Below are positions 11,303 through 23,418 of a DNA stretch of 64,000 nt, piece after piece (within the stretch, counting starts at the first letter, position 1; the number at the start of each line of letters is the position of its first letter). Made by a program: the position numbers and the translations under genes. Below the pieces are notes generated by a model. The model saw only the letters and a program-made list of their open reading frames with translations, did no database searches and was not told where the DNA came from. The stretch comes from Chloromonas sp. AAM2. Taxonomy: Eukaryota; Chlorophyta; Chlorophyceae; Chlamydomonadales; Chlamydomonadaceae. The stretch is from NCBI GenBank assembly GCA_004335635.1, contig QAXH01003440.1:1-64000 (forward strand), in the 5' to 3' direction.

Positions 11303-14300
11303 GTACACAAGTGCGGTGGACATGTCGCCATGCATCTTCTCATGAAGATCTCCTTCAGAATCATGAAGATATCTTCCTAACTGCCATCAAGCGGTTACCC
11401 CTGCCAACAAACCCCAGTTGGTCTCAAACCCCGATGAAGCGTGCATCATGTAAAGCTCGCACAGGGGCACAGAAGCAGCTGCTTTGCCAGAAGTCCCACG
11501 TGAACAACAGCGGCTGCCTCTTTAGAGGCTGAGAAGGCGCAACAGCCCTCGCCCTGCGCCTTCTTTTCACCAGCATTGCCGACTGAAGCCCAAGCGTCAC
11601 TAAGATCGCACAGGCATCAGAATCAGGAGCACTACTCCGTCGCAGGCTCGCGCGCTATCAATACAGTTGTAGGTGAGAGTGACGTAGATGAGGCAGATAA
11701 TCGCGTGACGATCCAGCATGATAAGATTGACTCCACTTCTGCACTTGGTAGCGGCCCATAGATCTGTGCATGCGTGACTTCACAATGATGGTACAACATT
11801 GAGATGAACGTTAGGGTTCAGCTCTGTAGGGGGGAGTGACAACACCGGAGAACTGACGCTACTTCTGCGCCGGACATTGCAAAGTGAGTCCCGTTAAGCT
11901 CTTCGTAATATTCTTGAGTGTAAGCCGCCGTTGGCAGGGGCTGTAGAGCTTCAGGCGCTGAGAAATCAAGGCCAACTGTCAGAAACGATATACGCAATTA
12001 TGTTTCCAACGGAAGGAAACGAGACGACTCGCATCCTGAGCTAGCCGTTCTCGCTTAGAGTGTATTTGGTAGGTATCCTTGGTATGGAGGAAGAAGTGAC
12101 CGCTGCAGAGTTGCGTTGTCGCGCGGGGTCGCTTCACATGTCTTACGCATGCTTGTCCGTGAAATTGGGGCCTTGCAGGCCCGCGGACTGCCTGCAATCG
12201 TACGAAGGATGTATGCGCGGAGATCGTGAAAATACTGAAAAGCGTGGGGACAACTGTTCCACTTGCATGGAGCTTCACTGCAAGTCTAAACTGCATGGCA
12301 TGACACCTGAAAAACTAGGACAACTGCCAATTTCTGTCCAGATTTGTCCAGTCCTGTCACGCTAGCAGACCGACGACTATGCCAACAGGGTATGGTGCGT
12401 GTCCAAGAGTTCAAATTCTGTGGGGGTTGCAAGAGCAGGCTGGACAGCGTCCGGAACGGCACGCCTGCCAAAATTGCCAGAACTATGAGGTATGACTGAA
12501 ATGGAGGCGCAAATTGTCAGCTTGAAGCATCCGAGCATTACGCAAGGGTGGGCAGAAAAGCTTCATCTGAATTAGAGGCCATCCACGGCAGCAAACTGGG
12601 CTCCTGATGTAGATGATCTTGTGCTGGTGTGTTTAAAGCGCAAACTGTTGTACATGGGACGCCTGCTGATGATGTCCGGAAAGTAAAAGCAACCCAATGT
12701 ACAACCAGTGTGTTATCAGGGATGCTCGAAAGCTCGAACCATGGACTTGACTGGCGCCTGCATGCCCAACCACACAGTTAAGCAGAGCAACAACCACACA
12801 GCCGAGCGAATCTGGTAATGGTGACATGCAGCATTGTGAGCATGGGCAGCGGTTCATTTGAGGCGACCGAAGGATGCAGCGAAGCCATGCTATGGGGCAC
12901 CAGGTTGGGATGTACTGCACGGATGCTCAAACCTGGTGGTTTCACAGTGTGACTTTTGCACACTGTGTCACATATATGCGAGTCATGTAATACACGAACA
13001 TCTGGAAATGTCATGGCCTTGTACTGGGAAGTTCTCCATGCAGCATAGTCCTATTGCATCAAGAGGAAGTGCCTGTGCACCTGCAAGCTGGCCTGGCTAG
13101 CTGTTGTGGGTAGTGCTGACAGCTTCAGTGCCATTGCTCCATCATGCAGGCCATGACGTCCACCGCATCTGCCGCTATGGCAGGCATGGGTACGCATCAG
13201 GATGACGACCCTACTGACGAAAGCACGGAAGAGACTCGTCCCCAGCTCCCGAGCTTGGGCGGAAGGAAGAGGAAGGGAGGGACCAGTAAAAGGAAGAGGC
13301 TGGTAAAGTAGGTTGGCAATCAAGGTTGATGTTGATTGTTCTGGTCTGTTTGCTGACTCGACCTGTGTAACATTGTAACCCACTTGCAATGTTTGTGGAC
13401 ATAACTGGTGTTTGGCAGTACCCAGACCTGCAGTGCAGTGCAGCTTAGAATGGTGAAGCATTCGCATCTTGCACGGAATAATGCTCGCAACCTGCCCATA
13501 CTGTGTGTTATCAACTGATCTCTGTCTGCAGAAGGCGGATAAGGGAGGCTGCTGCACTGTTACATAATGAGCCAGGGTTTAATCAGGTCGTCAACCCCAC
13601 CTCCAGCGGCCTGCTAGCCCAGCAGAACAGCCTGATCCCTGCCGCCAGCCTGCCTGAACAATCGCCAATTCATGACATGGTGCGATAGTTTACAGTGCCA
13701 CACATGTGCCACACAAAGTGCCACACAAAGCCAAGTCCTTGTCAGGTTGTTTTGTCAGATTGTAGTTCGACGTGAGGGTTCAGGCCGTTCCACACTGCAC
13801 TGTGCAGTGAAGCAACCAGCATGTGTCGTAGAGATATGCATCATAAGCAAGACTAGCATGCAATTCGTTGAGCCTGGCAGGCCCTTGCATGGTCAGCTGC
13901 GGATGCTTCAAGGGCTGCAGACTCGATCAACTCATGTTGCCTGGTGACACAAAAAATACTTGCATTGCAACGAGCGGCCATGGAGCTGTATGCTGGCCTG
14001 GCTAGTTGATGTGAGAACTGCTGACAGTGTTGTTGCGTGCAGGCTACTATGTTTGGCACGCCTGCCGCTCTGCCAGGCATGGGCAGGCATCGGCATGGCG
14101 ATCCATGTAGTGGACATGGCACCACGAGACCACGGGATGTGGATGGCAACACAGCACAATCTGCCAAGTGAGAAAATGCTGGGCTCAGCCTTCTGGGTTG
14201 CTTTGCCTGTTGCGTTTGAAATCATGATGTGTGCCAGGCACCGTACTGCTCCAAACCAGCTTGCAAACTTGGTTGTCATAAGCAAGGGGTTGTTGTGCGA

Positions 14301-14637
14301 GTTTGGAATGTTCTAAAGTGGATCTGGCTGAGGTGGTTGTCACTGTCATCAATTCTGCCTAAAACAATGACGTTGATGTTGACATATTTTGCGAGTCTAA
14401 CTGCATTGCGGATTTGCAACAAGTGCTCGTGCAACCTGCTGTGCAGCATTATGAAAACTAAGTCTAAGCGTGCACACTGAACGTTGAAAAGCAACTTTCT
14501 GATGTATGCAAAGCAACTTTCTGATGTTGACCGGACTCCCTGCTGACTGGCTGTACCTGCAGGAGAAAGAGCCAGACAAATTCTATGCTGGACGCAGCTG
14601 GTCAGCAGCATCAATTGCAGCATGGAGCTGCAACCGG

Positions 14638-14862
14638 TTCCCCAGCTGGGCAGTCACTGCATCAGGCTGCACCTGCGACCCCAGTTGGGAAGCAGCGCCA
14701 GTCGCTGCAGCAGGCTGCACCTGTGACAACAGCTGGGCAGCAGCGGCAGTCGCTGCACCAGGCCGCCCTTGTGGCCCCAGCCGGGCAGGAGCGCCAGTTG
14801 CTGCACCAGGCGGCACCTGCGACTCCAGCTGGGCAGCAGCGCCTGGCACTGTATGCAGCTGT
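14638..14862. repeat. 48-bp minisatellite, possibly a degraded coding repeat
   Basis: About four and a half copies of a 48-bp unit. In one plus frame it reads a 16-residue Gln/Ala unit of the type AGQQRQSLHQAAPVTP. Other frames are also open because the period is divisible by three. No splice-linked neighbouring exon was found, so translation is unproven. Confidence 0.7.
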
Positions 14863-15911
14863 TGGGCCGGTGATGGCCGGCCATCTTGCACAGTAGGGCT
14901 TACCTCGGGGACTGGAGACAGCGCGGCATCGAACATCGCGTCCAATCCATTGCCAACAACTGACGCCGCTCTCATAGCGCCCTCCAAGCGCTCGCGCATG
15001 TTGGGAGATTGACCAGGACGAGGGGACTTGCCTTGTCTTGTGCCTCAATTGTTCTGGCTGATCGATGACGCAGCTTGGATGAATGACAGCAAGGGAACAC
15101 AGCCAACATGAAATCCGAATTCCGGCGGTTTGGTTTCGCAAACTGATCACCGGGCAACATAACCGGGCACCAGAAAGGGTGGGAAAAGGGCCCACTCTGG
15201 ACCCTCCTCTGATGTATAAGTGAGTGTCGCCTGATTACTGAAGTGACATCGCTGAGGATGCGGCTGTTGAGACTGCCACTACAGGATACCAACATTGGTG
15301 GTTGACAGACCCACCATGGGGTGAAACTCCCCTTACAGCTGTCACTGTGTGTTAGTAAGGACTTTGGAAAGGCGTCCGTGGGATTTGAGTCCCCTTCTGA
15401 CAATGGCTGCGAGGTGCTGTTGTTGGTTTTCACTCTTGTTGACCGTGCCTCCGTTGCATGTACCGTTGCCAGCCTTGACAGTCAGTCTGTCGTGTCATAG
15501 AAACAGTGATCTGTCACAAAACCTGTAAGTACTGTCTCCCCCGCAAATCTGCCAGTAACCTTACTGCAGCGCTGGCTGGCAAGGACAGGTGGCAGATGTG
15601 TGTTATGAGGTAAGCTCCTTCTGTGGGCTTCCTGAACGCTCTTCGCGTGTAGGCTTGTGAACATGTGGCCCGTGAATTGTAGTCCAGATGCTCAGTGGGC
15701 TGCCAGCTGCACTCTGCCAGCGTGGATCCTGGCAACTCGCTTGGTCCACCGTTGCGCTCACTGACTGGATTGGCTTGCCTGTCGGTGGCTGCTCCAAGCA
15801 TGCACGAACTTGCCAAGCTGAAGAAAACATGCATGATTCTGCCCCGGCTCCAGCCTCTCCAGATCGACCGTCGCGTCTGACGGTGTGCGACCACCGGCAT
15901 CGCATTGATTC

Positions 15912-16240
15912 TCAGCCTGTGGGCTGAGCAAGATGCTGTACCACGCAGAGTTTGCTGGTGTGCCCGCCCAGTCCCTGGCCAGAGTTTCGCAGCTCGCCGC
16001 AAGGCTGGTGGACAAAGGCGTGGCGCCACCGAAGGTGCACGCTCCTGCTGTGCCTGCTCCAGCTGTGGTTCAGGGACGACCTGGTCAGCGCCCGCCCGGT
16101 GTCCACTCGGCTCTGCTCGCTGGCCACCCGCGGCATGGTGGTTTTGGGTTGCTGCCTTATGCACAACATATCACTGCGCGCCATGTGGTGTGGGCCCTTC
16201 GTCTCCTCCTGTGCCCTGCTGAGGCGTGTTTTACAATGAC
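15912..16240 (+). pseudogene. Relic LINE reverse-transcriptase ORF fragment
   Basis: In the frame running from 15933 the translation contains LYHAEFAGVPAQSLARVSQL, then LAARLVDKG and further on GGFGLLPYAQHITARHVVWA. This succession (nucleation segment, AR-LVD, GGFGLLP...H..ARH..WA) is typical of the region after the reverse-transcriptase core in algal LINE polyproteins. No catalytic YxDD block is present, and the frame closes soon after 16290. I treat it as a 5'- and 3'-truncated retrotransposon remnant. The family assignment is from memory of motif order, not from a search. Confidence 0.55.
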
Positions 16241-18698
16241 TTGTTTTACAATGACTGCGAGAATCACTAGTCTCATTGCAGCTGGGGCGCATGATTAACC
16301 TTCATCGTCACAGATCACAGCCTACACTTCACTGACATGCGAGCATGATTGGGTGATGAAACGGTCAACAAGGTCGATAAACTGCTGAAAGCTCATGGAA
16401 GCTCGCAGAAAGCTGGAGTGGCTTGCCTGTCAGTGTGTTGTGAACTGCTAGTGTGTTGGTTTTGATGCAAATAAAGATCTGACTCTGGTAGAAAGGCGTT
16501 TCGGGTCGTGATTCCAAACGAGTTTAGGGTGAGGATCATACATCAGGGCAGACAATACCTGGGACTGACGCTGGAACCGATGTGTGTCAGCAAAAACATG
16601 TGTATGGGTGAGTGTGTGTGAGTCAATCCCATACAGGTGAACCGCGGGGTGAACATCGCAGGGGCTGCGACAGCTGGAATCAGCAAGGCTTCTGGCAGCG
16701 GGGCCATCAGCAACTGGGTGGGAACAGACTTCTGCCTGTGGTGCTCTCACAACCAAGTTGAGGTGGGGGGAATGGAGGCTGCGCCCATCTACCATCAGGG
16801 AGATGATGAGTGTCCCTGAAAGAAGGAGCACCCCAATCAGCCATATCCATGGTGAACAACCAAGCAGGATGCCAACAGCAACCGGGTGGCTGCTTGCAGG
16901 AAGTGGAAGGCTATCGGAAAGAAACTGGCGCTCCCATGACTGGTTTTAAGGGTTTTGTAAGGGTTGTCAGTTACGCTTGTTGTAATGAATTGCTTACTGC
17001 TTCCAATCGCTTCACAGCTCGCCCCACTCATCGGTTGAAAAGCATCCACACCCATCCAACGCATTTTTCCACATGCTTCCAAGCAAATCCTGTCCTGCAG
17101 CCAAGCAAACTGCTCAAAAGCAACCATTCGCCAAAACCTTTAAAGAGCCTCATGATGCTGTGCACTGGTACTTGGGTTGATGTTGCACATGCTATTCAAG
17201 AGAAAGAACACCTCTTGTCAAAAAGGTACCAATCAAAAGCCCGGTGTAGTATCATGAAAACTTGTCTGCAGCAATGATGCATGAGCCAAGCATGTCATTT
17301 CTCAACGACGCAATCCAAAGCATGTACTTGATACTTGAGCCACATACTGACAGGGGCACTGAAGGCCTTTCGATGATGCCATGAGCAATTCTTGTCCACT
17401 TGTCAGGATGAGTAATGTAGCAAATGCCATCTGCTCGCTTTCACCAGGAGCACTTCAGCTCGCCATGCCGCTCTCTCAGATATCACTCAATGCTTTCCTG
17501 ACTTGAGCTCATACTCAGGCCTCTCATGATCAATGCAGGCGCCAAGCGGACAAAACCCCTAACATCGCTTTCCTGAGGCGGTTGGTGGTCTGAACAGAAA
17601 GAAACTGATGAGTATAAAGTTGACGGCCCACCCTGACAACGTCTGTCCTGGCACAGAGCCAAGCCGCCTTTCATGAGTGAAAACTCTGAAGCACGTTACT
17701 AGCGTGCTTGATTTGGAGCCCGTGCAAAGTTATGAACGGAACTCAACAGTACAATCGAGTGCATGAGTGCATCAAATTTCCGGCCTACATGGGTCGTACT
17801 TCTACACAAAGTACATGTGTCATGTAGCCTTCCCTGAGCCAGCCTGGCAAACCGCTATCAACTGGCAAACCGCTGTCACCTCTTGTACTCTTCTGCCCTC
17901 AAGTTTCTCTCACACGCTCAAACTCACAGCACTAACGCTGTAGGACCATGTGCTCCTGCTGCTCTCAAAAGAGAGACTGCAGTGCACCGTGAACGAAAAG
18001 GAGCCCACACCGCATTGCAACAAACAGGCACACAACATTGCAGCAAAGTGAGGCATGCCATCTACGAAGGTGCCTACACAAGCGAAGGTGCCCACCAACC
18101 CACCTAGATAGTATTCATGGGTTAGGCAGCGGCCATTAGGCCTTCAATGAATGGCATAATTCAACGCAGAAATCAAAAGAGATTAGCACCATGCTCTTGA
18201 TTATGTGGGCAGCAGCTTCAGAGATGATGTGGGCTTTCTGGTCTGACAACAGGGAGTGGCATCATGACATCACCGTCAGACCCCCCACACTCGGACACGC
18301 ATTGTTCACTTGTTGCAGAAGTGGTAATGCACCGTCTACCACAACACGCAATGTTCGCTCTTGGACAACCAGGCCGACTGTGCACACTTGACTGTAAGTG
18401 AGTTGCATCGTTTGAATGGTGTGGCCACGTCGAGGTCCACAGAGCAACCACAGCGCTAGGAACAAGGTCTCCTAATGCTGTGAAGCTCGTGACCCCATGC
18501 ATCATCACTACAGTTCCTAAGGACCTCCATGTGTCCTGTAAGCTCACGGCTTGCGTCACACGCATGAACAACATGAGTTATCATAGCACACAGCACCTTT
18601 GGCTTGTTTTCAGAGCCACCATAACTCGAATCTTTTGCATCCCATAGTTCCCCCGCATGTTACATGCTCCTGCAATGCTACACAGCAAAGACCTTCGA

Positions 18699-18845
18699 AA
18701 AATGTTTGCCAGTTCTGGGACAATTCTCGGGAATACCGTCAAGAACCATGTTGGTGATCGTCCCAGACCCATGTCCCAGTATTGGCAGTCGCCACCACCA
18801 GATACACTACCACAAATGAAATTGTCCCAGAACTGGCAAACTTCT
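18699..18845. mobile_element. Small inverted-repeat element (MITE-like)
   Basis: Begins with TTTGCCAGTTCTGGGACA followed by ATT and ends with the exact reverse complement at 18821-18841, giving a segment of about 147 bp with matching ends. The interior has no coding potential. An internal TGTCCCAG..TTGGCAG half-copy at about 18772 suggests nested or decayed structure. Confidence 0.75.
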
Positions 18846-19485
18846 GGCAAACTGCTGGCTTGTAAAGTAATGGTTAATAGACTGAAGGTGGCCAGCCAGT
18901 TGCAGATGAGAGTCTTGAAGCCGAGACTGATCTGCTTACCGCATCCCAGTGCACCATGGGTTGCACTGTGTAGATAACCTTTGCAACCGCCCAAGTTTCT
19001 ATGAAAGACGAACGCCATGTTGAATTTGTAGATGCGAGCATGCAGATGCGTCCCATACCAACATACCATTTAGGATGAGGTGGGTGCAACTCTCACATAA
19101 GATGCGGTCTGAACCCCCCCTGCTTGCATGGTGCATATGCTCAAGCATGTGGCATGCTGGTCAGTCCATGCAGTGCCATGCTAAAGATTGCACCCTCAAT
19201 TCATACAGTGCACCAGCCAACCACCATGTGTCTGGCATGTAACAATTACTCACACTACAAAACACAAAAAAAGAAGTAAGGATAAGATTAGAACCAGTTT
19301 AAACACAGGCACCCAAGTGACTGAGGTAACCAACCCTGCTCAACAGCCATTCGCCGTCACATCATTTCAACCTAACTCAAAATATGTCTGGAGCTGACGT
19401 GTAATGGTGGTCAAATAGTACCCTAATGCACTGATTAATACTCTTCCCAGGCTGGTAGCTGGCTGACACAGCGGTTTAGCAGGGG

Positions 19486-21632
19486 TTAGCAATCCTCCTC
19501 CACGTCCTCTGCAATGCTGACTAAGTCCTGACTGCTCATCCCACTGAGTGGCCGCATGAGTGGGCTGGGTCGCCTGTTCCTGTGGCCTGTACTGGGCAGA
19601 GGGGCACTGCAGGAGCTGGCTGTCATTCCACCCACCGCCTGCTGCACGTCACTCATGCTCACACGGGGCCAGGAGGCATGCCCTTGTCCCTGTGCTGCCG
19701 CAGCTGCTGCCGCAGCGGCTTCAGGCGACCAGGGCAGCAACGGCATGCTGGTTTGGCCGCCTGGCTGCCGCTGCCAATCTGTAGCTGAGGATGATGTTCC
19801 ATGGCCGTTGACCAGTACCAGCGGTGCTCCACCGACACTCACAACTCGGACTTTGGAATTGTTCCCGTTTGCGCCGATACTGCCGCTGCTGCTGCCTCCG
19901 CCAGCACTGGTCCTACCAGGAGGGCCAGTAGAACCCTGCAAGTAGCAAATCAGCCACAGCCAGTCATATAGCTGCAATATTGGCTTGGGATCTCTTGCTA
20001 TTGGGCGGCCACCCCAACAACATCAAACTTCCTGGGCCCCAAGTCAGAAAATGCCGCAGGCGCTAGATAAATTGCCATTGTAGCACGACCATGACACCAC
20101 TTGCCGTGCCAGGTGCTTGGTCAACAAGCTCTTCTGAATCCAGAAGCTGTGAAATGCGGCTCCATTGATCTCCACCCACGTCCTGCCCGGCCGGTGGCGT
20201 GTCGGTGCCCACGACAAGGCAAGCGTTTTGGTCCATGTCCTCGCCACTGCCAGGCCCCAGCACAAGGGAGGAATCGAAGAGCATGCCGAGAAGCACGGCG
20301 TCCTGCCACTTGTCGGCCGTTTCTGGCTCCGAAATGACCAGATCGCAGCCGGGAGGTCGTTGGCGGCGGGTCTGCTGTTGCCATGGGACCTGTGGGCTGG
20401 TAGCAGGAGGATCCTGCGTCAACAAGGGACAGCAGCAGGTGGACGAAAATGAATCAAGCACTGCAGCACATGAATATGTGTTATCCTTAGGCATATATAC
20501 ACGTGCACAATGGCATGGTCATCTATCAGTACATGCAGCAAGGTCTCATGCAGGCTGGACTGGCAAAACGACACTGATGACTCTTACAAAAGAATTGGCG
20601 CAGACGATGAATGTAGCCCTCTAACAGCAGTTGAGTGGCCCCCGCCCTGCCAAGTTACTTCTGTCTAATCTAACCACAAGCTGTGCCCTGAAATGCCAAG
20701 ATACAAATAAACATGAGATTAAAGAGTTGGCTTACCGTGCTTCGCCCGCGTCCAAGTAATTGTGTGTTGATCTGGGCAGCTGTGGATTCACCAAACGTGA
20801 CACGGGGTCTTGACTGCTGCGGATTGAGCACTGGCTGTGGCTGCTGTGGCTGCGGGCTTTCAACACTGGTGCCCTGCTGTGCTTCCCCGTTCACACTTTC
20901 TGCTGTGCTCAGCAAGCCGCTGTTGGCCAGTGTGTAGGACGACTGGCTCAGGCTGTTGCGTAACGACGCCTGACCATTGGGGGTGGCACATCCGCTCACG
21001 GACAAGAGTGTGTCAACCGGAGTTGGCAAGCGCACCACATGCTGAGTATCTTGGGCACGTGGGGATTCTTCTGTCTGCTGTGGCTTCTGATGCTGCAATT
21101 CCTTGGCGTGAGACAGTCGTCTCAAAAGAGAGACGGCTGACCGGGGGTCAGAAATATCCTGCTGAGAGGGAGCTAGGCTGGTGGCGCTGTTTGAAGTGTG
21201 ATGGCAAGATGTCCTCAGACAACTATCCAGAGCAGGCAGAGGGGCTGATGGCTGAGGCGTGGCCAGTGAGAAGGTTGCCAGCAGAACTTGCGATGGTCTT
21301 CTAAGGCCACTGTCTGCAGGTTTGCCGCTGCCTCCGTCAACACTGCATGCTATGGGGTCATGGAGAGGTGAGCTATTGCCCGCAATGGTCGCGGTTTGGA
21401 TGAGGCTGCCGCCGCGGTCCTGTGCCGATGGATATGACAATCCTTTTATTATAAGCGCATGCGGGCTCTGCAGGTCCTCGCTGGGCCTGCACGCACAAAA
21501 GACGTTTGGCTTGTCATCGTTAGCCGCATGTGTGGCCCGCGCACACAGTGTGGCAGCAAAGACAACAAGAAAGTAAGCCAACAGCAACTGCTGCAGGCTG
21601 ACAGCAAAAGAGCCTCCTCCGACAAACATCAT
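19486..21632 (-). CDS. Predicted secreted/ER protein of unknown function
   Basis: Three exons in phase 0: 21632-20736, 20413-20105, 19935-19486; 551 residues. The ATG at 21632 opens a classical signal peptide: a hydrophobic run of about 16 residues (LQQLLLAYFLVVFAAT) ending in ATHA, a good cleavage context. The rest is Ser/Pro/Gln-rich, with a Gln/Pro tract near residues 280-290 and a nine-residue polyalanine run in the last exon. The C-terminus is acidic (AEDVEEDC). I recognise no domain. The second intron appears to begin with GC (ACG|GCAAGT), since that junction keeps phase 0. An upstream ATG at 21971 in another open stretch could add an N-terminal exon, but the signal peptide argues for the shorter start. 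Confidence 0.55.
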
Positions 21633-21971
21633 GGTGCACTTCACGATTAGTTAGCCGTGGGGCCACATATTCAGGATTGGATACTATGCCTCGCCGAACG
21701 CATGCCAGCACATGCAAGCTCCAGTATAGCGCTCAATCATGTTCATTGGTGTGGTTTGCCGGGGGGCACGAGAGATAGACGTCCAGTATCTCAACTGCTC
21801 CGGAACCTCTGGAATGCAATGCTGGCCTCTGTACCTGCCAGGAACCGTGCAGCAGCTCATGCTGCTGAATGTAGAACTAGGCTCGTCACGCTTGCGCTCC
21901 TCCGCAGCAGCTCGACGTCTTGAGCGCAACAGAACGCTCATGAGCCCACAGCCTGCGACAGGCTCCTCCAT

Positions 21972-23418
21972 TGAGCAGGCGTGCCTCTCGGGTCCTGAAT
22001 CACGCTAGGGAGCACATGCACGTCAAGTAGCTGGCCATCGCCACAAGCTCACTGGGCGTCATTATGAAGGGGTTGGGTTAGAGGTGAGCCTGTTCCAGCC
22101 TTTCACCCTCCGAAGTCTCTCCGTCCGTGCCGTAGCAACAGTGGCCAACTTTCCAGTCAAACGGCCACTGAACAAACGGCTTGGAAACGCTTTTCTTTTT
22201 CAATGAAGTCTCAACCTTTTCTTGTTGTCCAGGTCGTAGAATTGGCACTGATGTGCTTGCGTCGAGGCCTGTGCGGAACCGGCTGCTGAGCTTGACACTC
22301 TCACCTCTGACACGGCCGCATATTTCCCTTGCATGTGGACTATTTCAAGCGCCTCATGCTCAATTTACTCGCGTGCTTGAGAACTGAGATCGGATGGTTG
22401 GCCGCCTGAGCAGCCAAGGCGCAAAGAGCAAAGAACTTAGAAGTCAAAGCGATTCTGCTCAGTTGACCAGTTGACAAGTCTGTTACATGTCTTCTCTGCC
22501 TCGCTTCTCCCTACAGCATCATTCTCTTACTCCTTTCTCTACATATTTGTCCTATAGACATGAAAACATGATGCAGCAAGACTGGAGCCGTGTGCAGTTT
22601 ATAAGTGCATATCTTATGTATCTGGCTGCATTCTGGTTGTGCGAGACCTGTGGCATGCCAGTTTATGCAATTCAGGTCTGCAGACAACACTGGCAGCATA
22701 AGCGGTTGCCTGCCTGGGCGCTATGGGCATGTAATGCAATTTCGTATTTGACGTGTGATGTTGATGTGTCGTCAGATCCGTGGCCATATATCGACACCGT
22801 CGCTCACCACCCTTGCTGACACGGCCAAATTCTGCTTTACTACGAATTGTTTTTTTGCAATTTACGCAAGTACTTGATATTTGCGTTGGACGTGCTGCAT
22901 GGTGTGCACTCCCTCCTTGTAAACATTCCATGCCAAATAAAATCATGATCACTTAGTCTCACATGAGGGGAGGGATTCCAACCCGTCCAACCTACAAGTG
23001 AAGGGGATTGTGACACACCGCAATGGTAATGGTGGTGCTGTCCTGACCTAATCCTGGCTAAATTCATGCATGATTTCACACGTCATCCCAATTCATGCAC
23101 AGGGATGGGTTGATCTAGCCTGTAAGAAGCGGCAGCCTGCTGACACGTGAGGCCAAGGACATGACGACACTCGTTGTATCCGTGGGGTGGCCACCAGCAG
23201 CTTTGCCAACGAGTTTCTGAGCAAGGTGAGTGCATTTTGCCACACAACCTGCGCATTGCAGTAGACACTCTGCACGTCAAAGGCCTACATCGTGTATGTG
23301 TACGTCAACAGGCACATGGCTTGTAAAGAAAGCCACAGCCAGGTCAAAGTATCAGTTCTCAGCTGCCATGTAAAAGCGGTCCGAGTCTACAAGAAGCCGT
23401 GCCCAGGACCAGTCTGCT
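21972..23418. other. Intergenic region with one dispersed repeat
   Basis: Holds the repeat at 22772-22922. No supported exon was seen. Confidence 0.5.
22772..22922 (+). repeat. Dispersed repeat family, copy 3 (GTTGGACGTGCT family)
   Basis: The longest copy. It starts with TCCGTGGCCATATATCGACA, which also occurs alone at 8618-8637, then continues into the CTGACACGG...GTTGGACGTGCT...CCTCCTTGTAA unit seen at 9094 and 11178. It therefore joins two blocks that are separated elsewhere. Confidence 0.8.

Larger units (their letters stand above)
7846..19485. other. Gene-poor, transposon-rich interval
   Basis: Apart from the repeats and relic coding sequence listed separately, I see no exon chain supporting a cellular gene here. 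Bases 13099-13205 and 14004-14110 are diverged direct duplicates of each other (both start CTGGCCTGGCTAG and share GCTGACAG and GGCAGGCATGGG or CCAGGCATGGG). Open frames are short, start at non-ATG codons and change between strands. Confidence 0.6.

Noticed and set aside
20670..20735. Extension of the secreted-protein first exon to 20670
   Set aside because: A consensus donor ACG|GTAAGC at 20736 keeps phase with the next exon, so the remaining codons are intron.
21684..21971. An N-terminal exon from ATG 21971 for the secreted protein
   Set aside because: No phase-compatible intron with good splice sites joins it to the next exon, and a clean signal peptide starts at 21632.
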